Positions 54,644 through 62,560 of a DNA stretch of 64,000 bases are shown here, one piece after another (the stretch's first letter is position 1; each line of letters begins with the position of its first letter). A program made the position numbers and the translations under genes. The DNA is from Paraliobacillus quinghaiensis. GTDB taxonomy: Bacteria; Bacillota; Bacilli; Bacillales; Amphibacillaceae. The notes beneath the pieces are model-generated. The model ran no database searches and was not told the DNA's origin. It saw nothing but the letters and a program-made list of their open reading frames with translations. The stretch spans positions 124,001-188,000 of the forward strand of contig NZ_QJSH01000004.1 of the NCBI RefSeq assembly GCF_003426025.1, in the 5' to 3' direction.

Positions 54644-54904
54644 TTATCTACTCTTTACTAATAAATTAACAGCTTGATTGACGTAATCAGCTGTATCTTC
54701 CCCTTCTTCTTCAGCTCTTTTAACACACTCAACTAAGTTAGAGCTTACAACAACTCCCATCGTGCGATCCATTGCTGTACGAGCTGCAGACATTTGTGTA
54801 ATCACATCTTTACACTCGCTACCCTCTTCCATCATTTTCAAAATCCCACGTAATTGACCTTCAATACGTTTTACTCTATTTTTCATCTGATCTGTGTATT
54901 CCAC
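54644..54904 (-). CDS. cstR: CstR-type persulfide-sensing repressor
   Basis: An 86-aa CsoR-superfamily regulator. Cys at C31 (EGSECKDVITQ) and C60 (NLVECVKRA) match the two sulfur-sensing cysteines of S. aureus CstR, and the copper-binding His next to the second Cys in CsoR is replaced (SSNLVEC). The C-terminal VNQAVNLLVKSR is also CstR-like. GTG start at 54904, 7 nt after GGAGG. It follows a degenerate rhodanese gene by 25 bp. Confidence 0.88.
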   Translation of the reverse strand: MEYTDQMKNRVKRIEGQLRGILKMMEEGSECKDVITQMSAARTAMDRTMGVVVSSNLVECVKRAEEEGEDTADYVNQAVNLLVKSR

Positions 54905-54929
54905 TGTAATCCCTCCAGCTATAATAGTT

Positions 54930-55295
54930 TTAAGCTAATTTCCCTAATTTATCCTTACATGTGCAATTAGTGATTTTATACCCAATAACCTGGTATCCTT
55001 TATGTTTTAAAATACGAATACCTAAGTTTCTTTCTATTTTATCAGAAGCAATCAAATAAATATACTTTGATGGTATTTCATGATGATAGCGATTCAAGTA
55101 AGCCACAGGCATAAAAACAGAATTGTCAACCGTCTCTTTTGCTGATGTGTTATAATCTCGTATGTCTAGTGTAACACTTTTGTTTCGGACTTCTAATTTA
55201 TCTTTATCTATACACGGTACCCCTTTAACAGGGTAGTATCGTAAATATAACATATATCCTATAATACTAAATAAGGTCAATGACAAAAAAATCAT
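54930..55295 (-). CDS. Membrane-anchored rhodanese-like protein without catalytic Cys
   Basis: A 121-aa protein: an N-terminal TM helix (about 2-20), then a rhodanese-like domain with DIRDYN at the start and, where rhodaneses carry the CxxGxR active loop, IASDKIERNLGIR, without Cys. A C-terminal CTCKD pair is the only Cys cluster besides GVPC. ATG 55295 follows AGGAGG. First gene of the cstR operon, so a role in sulfur handling or sensing is inferred. Confidence 0.68.
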   Translation of the reverse strand: MIFLSLTLFSIIGYMLYLRYYPVKGVPCIDKDKLEVRNKSVTLDIRDYNTSAKETVDNSVFMPVAYLNRYHHEIPSKYIYLIASDKIERNLGIRILKHKGYQVIGYKITNCTCKDKLGKLA

Positions 55296-55335
55296 TTTAA
55301 AACCTCCTATTATTAAAACTTTTTCCGACAATCAT

Positions 55336-55363
55336 TTTATACCCTGTTAGGTATAAAAGTCAA
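55336..55363 (-). promoter_or_regulatory. Promoter of the cstR unit with embedded palindromic operator
   Basis: On the minus strand TTGACT (-35, 55363-55358) and TATAAA (-10, 55341-55336) are 16 bp apart; the spacer is filled by TATACC-N6-GGTATA (55338-55355), the operator type bound by CsoR/CstR tetramers. Binding would exclude RNA polymerase. Confidence 0.72.
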
Positions 55364-55458
55364 TAGAAACGAATTTCTTTTATACTATGCAATATTATTA
55401 ATTTGGTTTCGCAATAACTACAATATACGTTCATTCTACTTGTTAACTATTAGAATAC

Positions 55459-55486
55459 AAAAAAAACGCTCAGATGAGCGTTTTTT
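55459..55486 (-). terminator. Terminator of the dipeptidase gene
   Basis: AACGCTCA-ga-TGAGCGTT with T8 on the minus strand. Confidence 0.88.
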
Positions 55487-55507
55487 ACTTATATCAATTC
55501 CTTATTC

Positions 55508-56878
55508 TTAATCATTTCTGACTGCATTCCAATAGTATACCAATGTTTCCATTCCCTTGTCATAACTATCTAATGCAAAGCTCTCATTAGGTGAGTGAAG
55601 GCGATCTTCTGGTGTACCAAAACCTAATAAAACAATCGGCATGTGATAAATTGATTCAATCCACTCTACAACTGGTATAGAACCACCCATACGCACATAA
55701 ACAGTTTCTTTACCAAATGCTTTTGTATAACTTTCAGCAGCTTTTTCTATCAACGGATGGTTCGGATCTACTTTATAAGCCTTTGCGGACAATGGTTCGC
55801 GCTTTACCTCAAGCTTAACTCCTCTTGGAACGTTTTCTTCTAAATGTTTGACCAACAAACCTTGGATTACATCAGGGTCCTGTCCAGGTACCAAACGGCA
55901 TGTGATTTTAGCAGTAGCAGCAGACGGAATAATCGTTTTTGTACCCTCTCCTTGATAGCCACCAAATAAACCATTTACTTCTAACGTTGGACGAGCCATT
56001 GTATGTTCTTTTGCTGTATACCCTTTTTCAGATACTGTCTCTGGTATACCTGTGGATTCTTGATAATTTTCACCTGGTACATTATCAATTAATCGTCTCT
56101 CTTCCTCACCTAATGCTTCTACACCATCATAGAACCCTGCAACCTGCACTACTTCTTCTTGATCTTTTAAAGAAGCCAACAAATGGGCCATCGCTATTGC
56201 AGGATTTCTTACTGCACCACCATATAATCCGGAATGCAGGTCATTAGAAGGGCCATGCAACGTGAACTCAAGACCTGTAAAACCTTTCAAACCATACAAA
56301 ATAGTCGGTTGTCCACTTGCAACCATCCCTGAATCAGAAATAACAGCAAAATCTGCTTGAAACTGTTCTTTTCTTTTTGTTAATATATCATATAAATTTT
56401 CGCTACCTATTTCCTCTTCTCCTTCAATACAAACCTTCACGTTAATTGGCAAGGTACCCTCTGTCTTCATAAATGCTTCAAAGACAGCTAAATGCATAAA
56501 TACCTGACCTTTATCATCACTAGCACCACGCGCATACAAACGTCCATCACGTACTTCAGGTTTAAATGGTTCACTATCCCATAACTCTAATGGATCTGCA
56601 GGTTGCACATCATAGTGACCATATAATAATATTGTTGGCGCATCATTTCCAGCACCTAACCATTCGCCATAAACTAATGGATGACCTTTTGTTGGTTGTA
56701 CTCGGACCTTATCAAATCCAATTTTATCTAAATATTCCTTAACAAATTGTGCCGCTTGATGCACATCTTCTTTATGTTTACTGTCAGTGCTAACACTTGG
56801 AATAGATAAAAAATTATGTAATGCATGTAATTGAGCTTCCCGATTGTCTCTTAAATACTGTAAAACCTTTTCAGTCAT
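55508..56878 (-). CDS. M20 family dipeptidase
   Basis: A 456-aa zinc dipeptidase of the CNDP/DapE-like M20A group: YGHYDVQPAD (metal His and catalytic Asp), ARGASDDKG (bridging Asp), EGEEEIGSE (catalytic and metal Glu), DSG, and the C-terminal HSPNE (metal His). Lid domain about 195-340 with NDLHSGLYGG. Cytoplasmic peptide turnover. Monocistronic with a strong terminator. Confidence 0.87.
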   Translation of the reverse strand: MTEKVLQYLRDNREAQLHALHNFLSIPSVSTDSKHKEDVHQAAQFVKEYLDKIGFDKVRVQPTKGHPLVYGEWLGAGNDAPTILLYGHYDVQPADPLELWDSEPFKPEVRDGRLYARGASDDKGQVFMHLAVFEAFMKTEGTLPINVKVCIEGEEEIGSENLYDILTKRKEQFQADFAVISDSGMVASGQPTILYGLKGFTGLEFTLHGPSNDLHSGLYGGAVRNPAIAMAHLLASLKDQEEVVQVAGFYDGVEALGEEERRLIDNVPGENYQESTGIPETVSEKGYTAKEHTMARPTLEVNGLFGGYQGEGTKTIIPSAATAKITCRLVPGQDPDVIQGLLVKHLEENVPRGVKLEVKREPLSAKAYKVDPNHPLIEKAAESYTKAFGKETVYVRMGGSIPVVEWIESIYHMPIVLLGFGTPEDRLHSPNESFALDSYDKGMETLVYYWNAVRND

Positions 56879-57036
56879 TTTTACACTTCCCTTTCCTTAT
56901 TTAAATAAGAAGAGCAGTATATTTCTGATCTTCATGATTTGCTCTTTCACTCTTCTTGATAATTTTGTTTATAGCTTTATGTAGAATTAACATAACACAA
57001 AAAAAGTTTCACGGGAAGATATTCACTAATGCATAA

Positions 57037-57064
57037 CAAAACGACTGTCCTAATAAGAACAGCC
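57037..57064 (-). terminator. Weak terminator of the YhcN/YlaJ gene
   Basis: CGACTGTCC with GAACAGCCG, an imperfect stem followed by TTTTG on the minus strand. Confidence 0.45.
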
Positions 57065-57083
57065 GCTTACTAATCAAATTTAA

Positions 57084-57770
57084 TTAATCTGCTTGTTGTG
57101 GAAAAACACGTTCAATCATTTCACCGAATTGATCAAAAAAACCTTCAATTGGTTCGCCATTTTCAACGTTATCTGCATAATCTGTCGTCAAATTCATAAA
57201 GTCAGGATTTGTTGATACATAGACGTAATCAACATTCTGTGTCTCAGCTTTTACTACTTTGGCAATTTGTCGTTTTATCCTGTCAGTTAGCCCATCATCG
57301 TTATTTGTACCATTTGTATTGCCACGTCGATTTAAATCAGCAGCTACATACGCATTATTACCCTTTGTTACAACATAAACATTATCAACACCTTGCACCT
57401 CATCATTAACGCGATCAGCAGCTCTATCAGCTACATGATACCCATTATTTGCTCTTTTGCCATTGTTGTTCATGTTGTTCATGTTATCTCTTTGGATTAC
57501 ATTATTTTGAGCACCGTTATTCTCTGCTGTCGGGTCGTAACCAATTTGATAGTTACCATCATAGGTAGTGTTACCTCTGTTGTTTGTAAGTTGATCATCC
57601 TGTCCATTCCCAACATTTTGATTGCGAAGCGGTGTATCTAACGTTGTGTCATTCCGAACTGGATCAATATTATTCATACCTTGTTGACCCACTTCATTAT
57701 TATCTTGAGCACCGCAAGCAACCAAGGTAGACGCTGTCAGTAATGCAATACTTACTTTTTTCCATTCCAT
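57084..57770 (-). CDS. YhcN/YlaJ-family sporulation lipoprotein
   Basis: A 228-aa lipoprotein (lipobox LVAC, C about 19) with an Asn/Gln/Gly-rich linker (about 22-105) and a C-terminal YhcN/YlaJ domain: YHVADRAADRVNDEVQGVDNVYVVTKGNNAYVAADL and the KAETQNVDYVYVSTNPDF block. Family members are spore inner-membrane or cortex-associated proteins. SD GGAGGAG precedes ATG 57770. Confidence 0.87.
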   Translation of the reverse strand: MEWKKVSIALLTASTLVACGAQDNNEVGQQGMNNIDPVRNDTTLDTPLRNQNVGNGQDDQLTNNRGNTTYDGNYQIGYDPTAENNGAQNNVIQRDNMNNMNNNGKRANNGYHVADRAADRVNDEVQGVDNVYVVTKGNNAYVAADLNRRGNTNGTNNDDGLTDRIKRQIAKVVKAETQNVDYVYVSTNPDFMNLTTDYADNVENGEPIEGFFDQFGEMIERVFPQQAD

Positions 57771-58013
57771 ACACTAACTCCTCCTTTTTTAGAGTCATGC
57801 ATAGTATGCGAATGTATTTTACCTTTATGCATTCTTTAAAAGCAGTAAATCAGCCTAAAATTAACACAAAAGACTTATTATTCGCATAAGATAAAACAAA
57901 TGGAAATTAAGCCAAGAATGTATTGGCGTTATATTAATGAATTGAGTCATACTACTAGTAACCCTTTAAATATTTCCGGATAACGGGATCATTTAATGAA
58001 AGAGGGATAAAAT

Positions 58014-58253
58014 ATGATGGAAATTCCCGATTATGATAAGGCACTATACTTTACGCTTTGGGGACAATGGGATGATTTATTAGTGCTAATGGTACGCACT
58101 AATGATGACATCTTATCTAAAAAAATCGAAACATTTTTACATGCTTTTCATTACAGTCGTGATGATCAACAAATTATGAATAATCACGATTCATTATTAC
58201 ACTATATCGATCATGCAATGAGCTATACACCTATTGCAACAGTCGATTATTAA
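58014..58253 (+). CDS. yhdB: YhdB-like small protein
   Basis: A 79-aa protein. The stretch YDKALYFTLWGQWDDLLVLMVRTNDDILSKKIE resembles Bacillus YhdB, a conserved small protein of unknown function. SD AGAGGGA precedes ATG 58014; ATG 58017 is equally possible. It has its own bidirectional terminator. The name rests on recalled similarity only. Confidence 0.6.
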   Translation: MMEIPDYDKALYFTLWGQWDDLLVLMVRTNDDILSKKIETFLHAFHYSRDDQQIMNNHDSLLHYIDHAMSYTPIATVDY

Positions 58254-58262
58254 TATTTAATG

Positions 58263-58296
58263 AGGGAAGGAAACTTTTTCATAGTTCCTTCCCTTT
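58263..58296. terminator. Bidirectional terminator after the YhdB-like gene
   Basis: AGGGAAGGAAACT with AGTTCCTTCCCT between convergent genes. Confidence 0.82.
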
Positions 58297-58306
58297 CTTA
58301 TATTAC

Positions 58307-59221
58307 TTAATTCTCAACCATATCTTGTAATAATTGTTGTGATTTCAATGCTTCATAACCATCGACATCTGGCTTCTTCTGTCTTTCAATACAATCAATA
58401 AAATGATTTATTGCACCTTCAAATCCTCTTAAATCTCCAACAGTTTGCCATGAGCCAGGTGTTGTTAGTTGGGATGCGTTATCTTTGTTAAAAACGAGAT
58501 CACGCATATTTGTTACACTTAGAATTCCACCATCTGTTGTCAGTTCTAGTTTTTCTAAATCTACACCTGCTTGCCGGTGCATCCTAGATGAAAATAAGCG
58601 ACTTTCACTTTCATAAGTATGATTAGCAAAAATCATCTCTTCTTTTTTTGTTCTTTTTGAAAAAAAGTGTCTTACTTCAAGATCATCAGTCGCAAACCAA
58701 CGAACTGTATCAACTAAATGTAAATAATCATCTAACATCGTCTCGGAAAATGAAGCAGGACCAATCCCCTTAGGCCGATGCTTTTCAATATGCATTGAAT
58801 CAAAATTACCTGCCAACTCTTTCGCTTGTAAATACACTGGCGCAAAACGTCGATTAAAACCTACCATTAAAATACGTTTTAACTTTTCACTTTTTTCCAC
58901 CAAACGTGACGCATCTTCTAAGTTAGCTGCTAACGGCTTGTCAACATAGACATCTAAACCTTGGTCTAATAGATAAGACACGACTTGATAATGCGTTTCA
59001 GTGGTACTATGTACAAACACAGCATCACACGCTTTACTCAAAGATTCTAAACTGTCAAAAGACTGCATACGATAATTCTCACAAATGATAGCACGCTTTG
59101 CTTTATTTGGTGTATAAGCTCCGACCAAAGACCAATTTTTTTCATTTGATAAAATCGGTAAATAAGCTTTTTGAGCAATACCACCTAATCCAACTATTCC
59201 AACACGTACCTTAGTTGTCAT
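58307..59221 (-). CDS. Gfo/Idh/MocA-family oxidoreductase
   Basis: A 304-aa NAD(P)-dependent oxidoreductase: Rossmann GIVGLGGIAQKAYLP, the EKP-type motif as DKPLA (about residue 94), GFNRRFAP, and a C-terminal alpha/beta domain with DDYLHLVDTVRW. The substrate is likely a sugar or polyol derivative but unknown. SD AGGGTGG precedes ATG 59221. It follows sigI by 49 bp and may be co-transcribed, occupying the position where rsgI is found in B. subtilis. Confidence 0.82.
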   Translation of the reverse strand: MTTKVRVGIVGLGGIAQKAYLPILSNEKNWSLVGAYTPNKAKRAIICENYRMQSFDSLESLSKACDAVFVHSTTETHYQVVSYLLDQGLDVYVDKPLAANLEDASRLVEKSEKLKRILMVGFNRRFAPVYLQAKELAGNFDSMHIEKHRPKGIGPASFSETMLDDYLHLVDTVRWFATDDLEVRHFFSKRTKKEEMIFANHTYESESRLFSSRMHRQAGVDLEKLELTTDGGILSVTNMRDLVFNKDNASQLTTPGSWQTVGDLRGFEGAINHFIDCIERQKKPDVDGYEALKSQQLLQDMVEN

Positions 59222-59269
59222 ATTATTTCACCACCCTATAGAACTTGTCCATATTGTAGCATATTTCTG

Positions 59270-60004
59270 TTATCCAACACCTTTTAAATATTCTTTCAGA
59301 TAAATGTAATCTCCATCCAAAATAACAAATAAAGCCAATATAAATTTACGATTTCGTTCTAACGTTTTTTTACTTACGGTTACATGAGGAATTAAATCTT
59401 TAATTGGGACTTGCTTTTTCAACTTCACATATTCACGCATTGTTTCATTTTGATATAAGGTTAGAGCAACTTTAATAGCCGAATTGCGAGCATCTCTATG
59501 TTTTGGCGCATTATTTATAAGTTCATTAAAACCTATTTGATAATTATTCAACTGTTGAACCAAAGCCTTTATTTCTTCACGTTGATGCCATTGTTCTGTT
59601 TTCAAATGATATATTTTGCTTGCAATTTCTACTTCAATTGCATTATCCATTTGTTCATCATTATAACCATCATCTAAATATACAGGCAGTTGTCGTTTAC
59701 TTTCTTTTCTAATATAATCAATTGTTTTTCTCTTTATAACTAACCGAGCAAATGCTAAAAAGGAGCAACCTTTCTCTGGAGAAAAATCAATCATTGCTTC
59801 ATTAAATGCACTTAGTCCGATACTAAATTCATCATCACTTGTTGAACTAATATATCTTTTGCATACTTCGGAAACAGTTTTCACAATAAACGGCTTATAA
59901 ACTTTTAGTAATCTATTTTGTAATTTCCGATCACCTAATTGGACTAATCGAACATTTTCTTCTAACGTATTCTCCCTTGTTTCTAAAACTGCGAGACTTT
60001 TCAT
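59270..60004 (-). CDS. sigI: RNA polymerase sigma factor SigI
   Basis: A 244-aa sigma-70-family factor of the SigI type: region 2 contains ISSTSDDEFSIGLSAFNEAMIDFSPEKG and SFLAFARLVIKRKTIDYIRKE; the C-terminal domain ends KKQVPIKDLIPHVTVSKKTLERNRKFILALFVIL. In B. subtilis SigI responds to heat and envelope stress and is held by the membrane anti-sigma factor RsgI, encoded directly downstream. No rsgI-like gene is present here. Confidence 0.88.
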   Translation of the reverse strand: MKSLAVLETRENTLEENVRLVQLGDRKLQNRLLKVYKPFIVKTVSEVCKRYISSTSDDEFSIGLSAFNEAMIDFSPEKGCSFLAFARLVIKRKTIDYIRKESKRQLPVYLDDGYNDEQMDNAIEVEIASKIYHLKTEQWHQREEIKALVQQLNNYQIGFNELINNAPKHRDARNSAIKVALTLYQNETMREYVKLKKQVPIKDLIPHVTVSKKTLERNRKFILALFVILDGDYIYLKEYLKGVG

Positions 60005-60213
60005 CTTTTTTCACCACCATCAATTTAACTTTATCTATTTAATGAGTTATTATCTAGATCTGCTTTGCTCTTATATCATATAAAACATCTATACCGGAAA
60101 CCATCACAGGTACTTAACATTTCATTAAAAATAGATATCAAAATTTAGGTCTTTAAACCTAATTTAAAATTAAATTGATAATAAACTGGTCTTATTTTCC
60201 TTCTCTTCAATTT

Positions 60214-60251
60214 AAAAACCACACTCATAACTTAATATGTGCGTGGTTTTT
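60214..60251 (-). terminator. Terminator of the HtrA-like protease gene
   Basis: AAAAACCACAC with GTGCGTGGTTTTT; T-rich on both strands. Confidence 0.82.
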
Positions 60252-60255
60252 CGTA

Positions 60256-61068
60256 TCACTCTTCTAATGCTTGATAATAATAATCAACCGGAACTGCTAA
60301 ACCTACCTTACCATGTTCATCATGTTTTAATGTTGCAAAAATAACACCGATAACTTTTCCATTTTGATTAATAACAGGACTACCACTATTCCCACGATAT
60401 ATAGGTGCATCTAACATAAGCACCTGTTGCTCCCAACTTTTTAGATCTGTATAACCGATAATATTACCTTGATTAGCTATTCCATTAAATCGCAATGGAT
60501 TTCCAATAAAATGAATATGCTCATCTGACTCAAACGTAGTCTCTTTTGCTAACTCTAAAAAGGGAAGTTCATTTCCATCCACTTGTAACACGGCTAAATC
60601 AATAGACGGATAGGTTGCAACTATTTCTGCTGCAAATAATCCCTCTTCCGGAAAGGCAATTGAGATTACTTTTTCGTCTTCAATAACGTGGTGGTTTGTA
60701 ATAATCGTTCCCTCTGGCGAAATAGAAAAACCTGTTCCTTTAGAATTTCCCGCACTTACAACTACAACCGATTCTTGGTATTCATCAATCACTGGATCAA
60801 CTGATAATTTTGCAGATGTAACTAAAAATTCTATAGCTGGAATAGAAAATGTTTGTGGAAAAATTGCAATAACATTTAAAAACATTGCACTTGCAATCAT
60901 CCAAAACGCCCATTTAGGGAAGGGACGCTTTGTAGGTTTTTCTTTTTCAGCTTTCTCTTTTTCTATAACCTTTTGACGTTCTTGCTCCAATATTTCAAGC
61001 AACTCATCATCATCTATTTCTTCATACAAATCTTCATCAATAACATCTAATTTATTTCGTTCATCCAT
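60256..61068 (-). CDS. Membrane-anchored HtrA-like serine protease without PDZ domain
   Basis: A 270-aa S1C-type protease. Acidic cytoplasmic N-terminus (1-45), one TM helix (about 52-70), trypsin-like domain with the triad H127 (TNHHV), D157 (SIDLAVL) and S228 (YRGNSGSP). It ends right after the protease domain, without the PDZ of HtrA/HtrB. Quality control of exported proteins is plausible; it lies near sigI, fitting envelope stress. SD GAGGTGA precedes ATG 61068. Confidence 0.85.
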   Translation of the reverse strand: MDERNKLDVIDEDLYEEIDDDELLEILEQERQKVIEKEKAEKEKPTKRPFPKWAFWMIASAMFLNVIAIFPQTFSIPAIEFLVTSAKLSVDPVIDEYQESVVVVSAGNSKGTGFSISPEGTIITNHHVIEDEKVISIAFPEEGLFAAEIVATYPSIDLAVLQVDGNELPFLELAKETTFESDEHIHFIGNPLRFNGIANQGNIIGYTDLKSWEQQVLMLDAPIYRGNSGSPVINQNGKVIGVIFATLKHDEHGKVGLAVPVDYYYQALEE

Positions 61069-61236
61069 CCTGTCACCTCAGTATCGAAACAGCACCTTTT
61101 TAAACTATACAGATATTTTAACAGATTATTATACTGAGGATTATATTTTTTAATTAAATATTTTCTGAAATTTAATCAGCGACAAGATTTTCAATACTAA
61201 CAAAAGTGCACATTGATTTCCCAGGAAATATATCTA

Positions 61237-61302
61237 CTAACCGCTTCCTTTCCACCATTTCACTTTAATCATCACTATTTCCTTTGATTCAAATATTATC
61301 AT
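61237..61302 (-). CDS. Tiny ORF upstream of the protease gene (21 aa)
   Basis: ATG 61302 after AAAGGAG (10 nt) opens a 21-codon frame, starting MIIFESKEIVMIKVKWW and ending Gly-rich. Last of three SD-preceded tiny ORFs between 61530 and 61237. Amphipathic and basic. No family recognised; translation is unproven. Confidence 0.35.
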   Translation of the reverse strand: MIIFESKEIVMIKVKWWKGSG

Positions 61303-61330
61303 TATTCTTACTCTCCTTTCAGTATCATCA

Positions 61331-61441
61331 TTATTTACGGCAAATAATAAAAACAACTTGATCAAGTTTGAAACTTTTTTCTCTTCTTGTAACAACACAT
61401 ATTAGTGCGTATCGTTTCATTAATTGTTTTAATAAATACAC
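61331..61441 (-). CDS. Tiny ORF with GTG start (36 aa)
   Basis: GTG 61441 lies after GGGTGAT; 36 codons, hydrophobic and basic (LMKRYALICVVTRREKSF) and ending FIICRK. The SD is weaker than for its two neighbours, so it may be spurious. Confidence 0.22.
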   Translation of the reverse strand: MYLLKQLMKRYALICVVTRREKSFKLDQVVFIICRK

Positions 61442-61473
61442 AATATCACCCGTTTCAATAATTATTCTTTTTA

Positions 61474-61530
61474 TCAACTGTCATCTTTTCTCACCATTAC
61501 TCCTGCTTGTGTTAGAATGAATTTCAACAT
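61474..61530 (-). CDS. Tiny ORF (18 aa)
   Basis: ATG 61530 follows AAAGGAGATG at good spacing and encodes MLKFILTQAGVMVRKDDS. It lies just beyond a strong hairpin with T6 (61587-61618), so expression would need its own promoter or read-through of that hairpin. Possible leader peptide. Unrecognised. Confidence 0.38.
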   Translation of the reverse strand: MLKFILTQAGVMVRKDDS

Positions 61531-61586
61531 AATTCACATCTCCTTTTTAATTAGTCTTAATCATAAATATTAATTTATATAAAAAA

Positions 61587-61618
61587 TAGCACACACGTCC
61601 AAGGACATGTGTGCTATT
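61587..61618 (-). terminator. Second terminator-like hairpin downstream of the 25-aa ORF
   Basis: AATAGCACAC-GTCC arm with GGAC-GTGTGCTATT and T6 on the minus strand; about 10 bp beyond another terminator, so the two are in tandem, or this one attenuates the tiny ORFs beyond it. Confidence 0.7.
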
Positions 61619-61626
61619 CATAAACA

Positions 61627-61656
61627 CAAAAAAAGTCACGGACATTATGCGTGACT
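61627..61656 (-). terminator. Terminator of the 25-aa ORF
   Basis: AGTCACG (61634-61640) with CGTGACT (61650-61656), then T7 on the minus strand. Confidence 0.82.
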
Positions 61657-61712
61657 CAAACTTAACTAGACTTATTTCCCAAAATTTTAATGTAATAATT
61701 TATCCCATTAAT

Positions 61713-61790
61713 TTAAGAAAAGTTATCCGAGGAGGTCACGCCAGTTATAAAGTTAGTTGAAACTACTACTAGATTAAGCTTATTTTTCAT
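61713..61790 (-). CDS. 25-aa ORF with self-complementary Shine-Dalgarno
   Basis: ATG 61790 lies 8 nt after GGAGG and opens 25 codons: basic start MKNK, hydrophobic LNLVVVSTNFITGV, polar end. A TATAAT (-10) at 61830-61825 and the terminator at 61627-61656 make a complete small gene. The SD region AGGAGGTCA (complement of 61796-61804) is perfectly complementary to TGACCTCCT in codons for VTS (complement of 61730-61738), so the mRNA can hide its own SD. Could be a small toxin, a leader or a signal peptide; unproven. Confidence 0.5.
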   Translation of the reverse strand: MKNKLNLVVVSTNFITGVTSSDNFS

Positions 61791-61957
61791 TTTCATGACC
61801 TCCTTTCTACAATTTACTAATCACATTATACTATTAGCTGTAAATACAATCTGTGAAGAATGTTACATTGATCCAAGTTAACTATTATCGTAAAAGACTT
61901 GAAAAGTATATGTGCTATCGTCTAAGATATAATGAAGTACATATAGGGGGAATGGAC

Positions 61958-62506
61958 ATGCTTTTAGAGGAAATACTCAGCTTCAATCACCAATTTGTCG
62001 AAAACAAGTCGTATCAGCCTTATGAAACAGATAGTATACCAAATAAAAAGGCTGTTATTTTTACATGTATGGATTCTCGTTTAATTGAATTATTACCAAA
62101 GGCTTTAAATATCCATAATGGCGATGTGAAAATCGTTAAAAATGCAGGTGCAATTCTTAGAGATCCGTATGACAGTGCAATGAAAAGTATATTGGTAGCA
62201 ATTCATGCCTTACAAGCTGAAGAAGTTTTTGTTATAGCGCACCATAATTGTGGCATGAATCAACTTGATACAGAAACATTATTAGAAAGAATGAAGATAC
62301 AAGGAATTACAGAAGAACAGGTTGCACAACTAACCGTCGATCCTAATGAATGGCTAAAAGGCTTTGATCAAGTTGATGAAGCTGTTAAGCAATCCGTTTC
62401 TGTAATTGAAAACCACCCATTACTTCCAGTAGATATTCCTGTCCACGGATTAATAATTGATCCTCACACAGGTAAGTTGGATCTTGTAACTAATGGATAT
62501 GAATAA
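61958..62506 (+). CDS. ytiB: Beta-class carbonic anhydrase (YtiB-like)
   Basis: Interconverts CO2 and bicarbonate; 182 aa. Zinc ligands C37 (FTCMDSR, with the D39-R41 dyad), H95 and C98 (HHNC). Length and the short form match B. subtilis YtiB. ATG 61958 is 7 nt after AGGGGG; ATG 61952 is too close, and a longer in-frame extension has no SD. Monocistronic, convergent with an aldo-keto reductase. Confidence 0.87.
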   Translation: MLLEEILSFNHQFVENKSYQPYETDSIPNKKAVIFTCMDSRLIELLPKALNIHNGDVKIVKNAGAILRDPYDSAMKSILVAIHALQAEEVFVIAHHNCGMNQLDTETLLERMKIQGITEEQVAQLTVDPNEWLKGFDQVDEAVKQSVSVIENHPLLPVDIPVHGLIIDPHTGKLDLVTNGYE

Positions 62507-62512
62507 AATTCT

Positions 62513-62560
62513 AAAGAATAATGGACTGTATCTAATAAAAGATACAGTCCATTATTCTTT
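62513..62560. terminator. Bidirectional terminator between ytiB and the AKR gene
   Basis: A 20-bp perfect stem, AAAGAATAATGGACTGTATC with its complement around taataaaa, overlapping the AKR stop. Confidence 0.92.

Noticed and set aside
54644-54904. Copper-sensing CsoR
   Set aside because: The His needed for Cu(I) is missing next to the second Cys; C31/C60 spacing is that of CstR.
61853-61957. N-terminal extension of the carbonic anhydrase
   Set aside because: The in-frame ATG at 61853 has no SD and the extra 35 residues do not belong to the fold; ATG 61958 has a well-placed SD.
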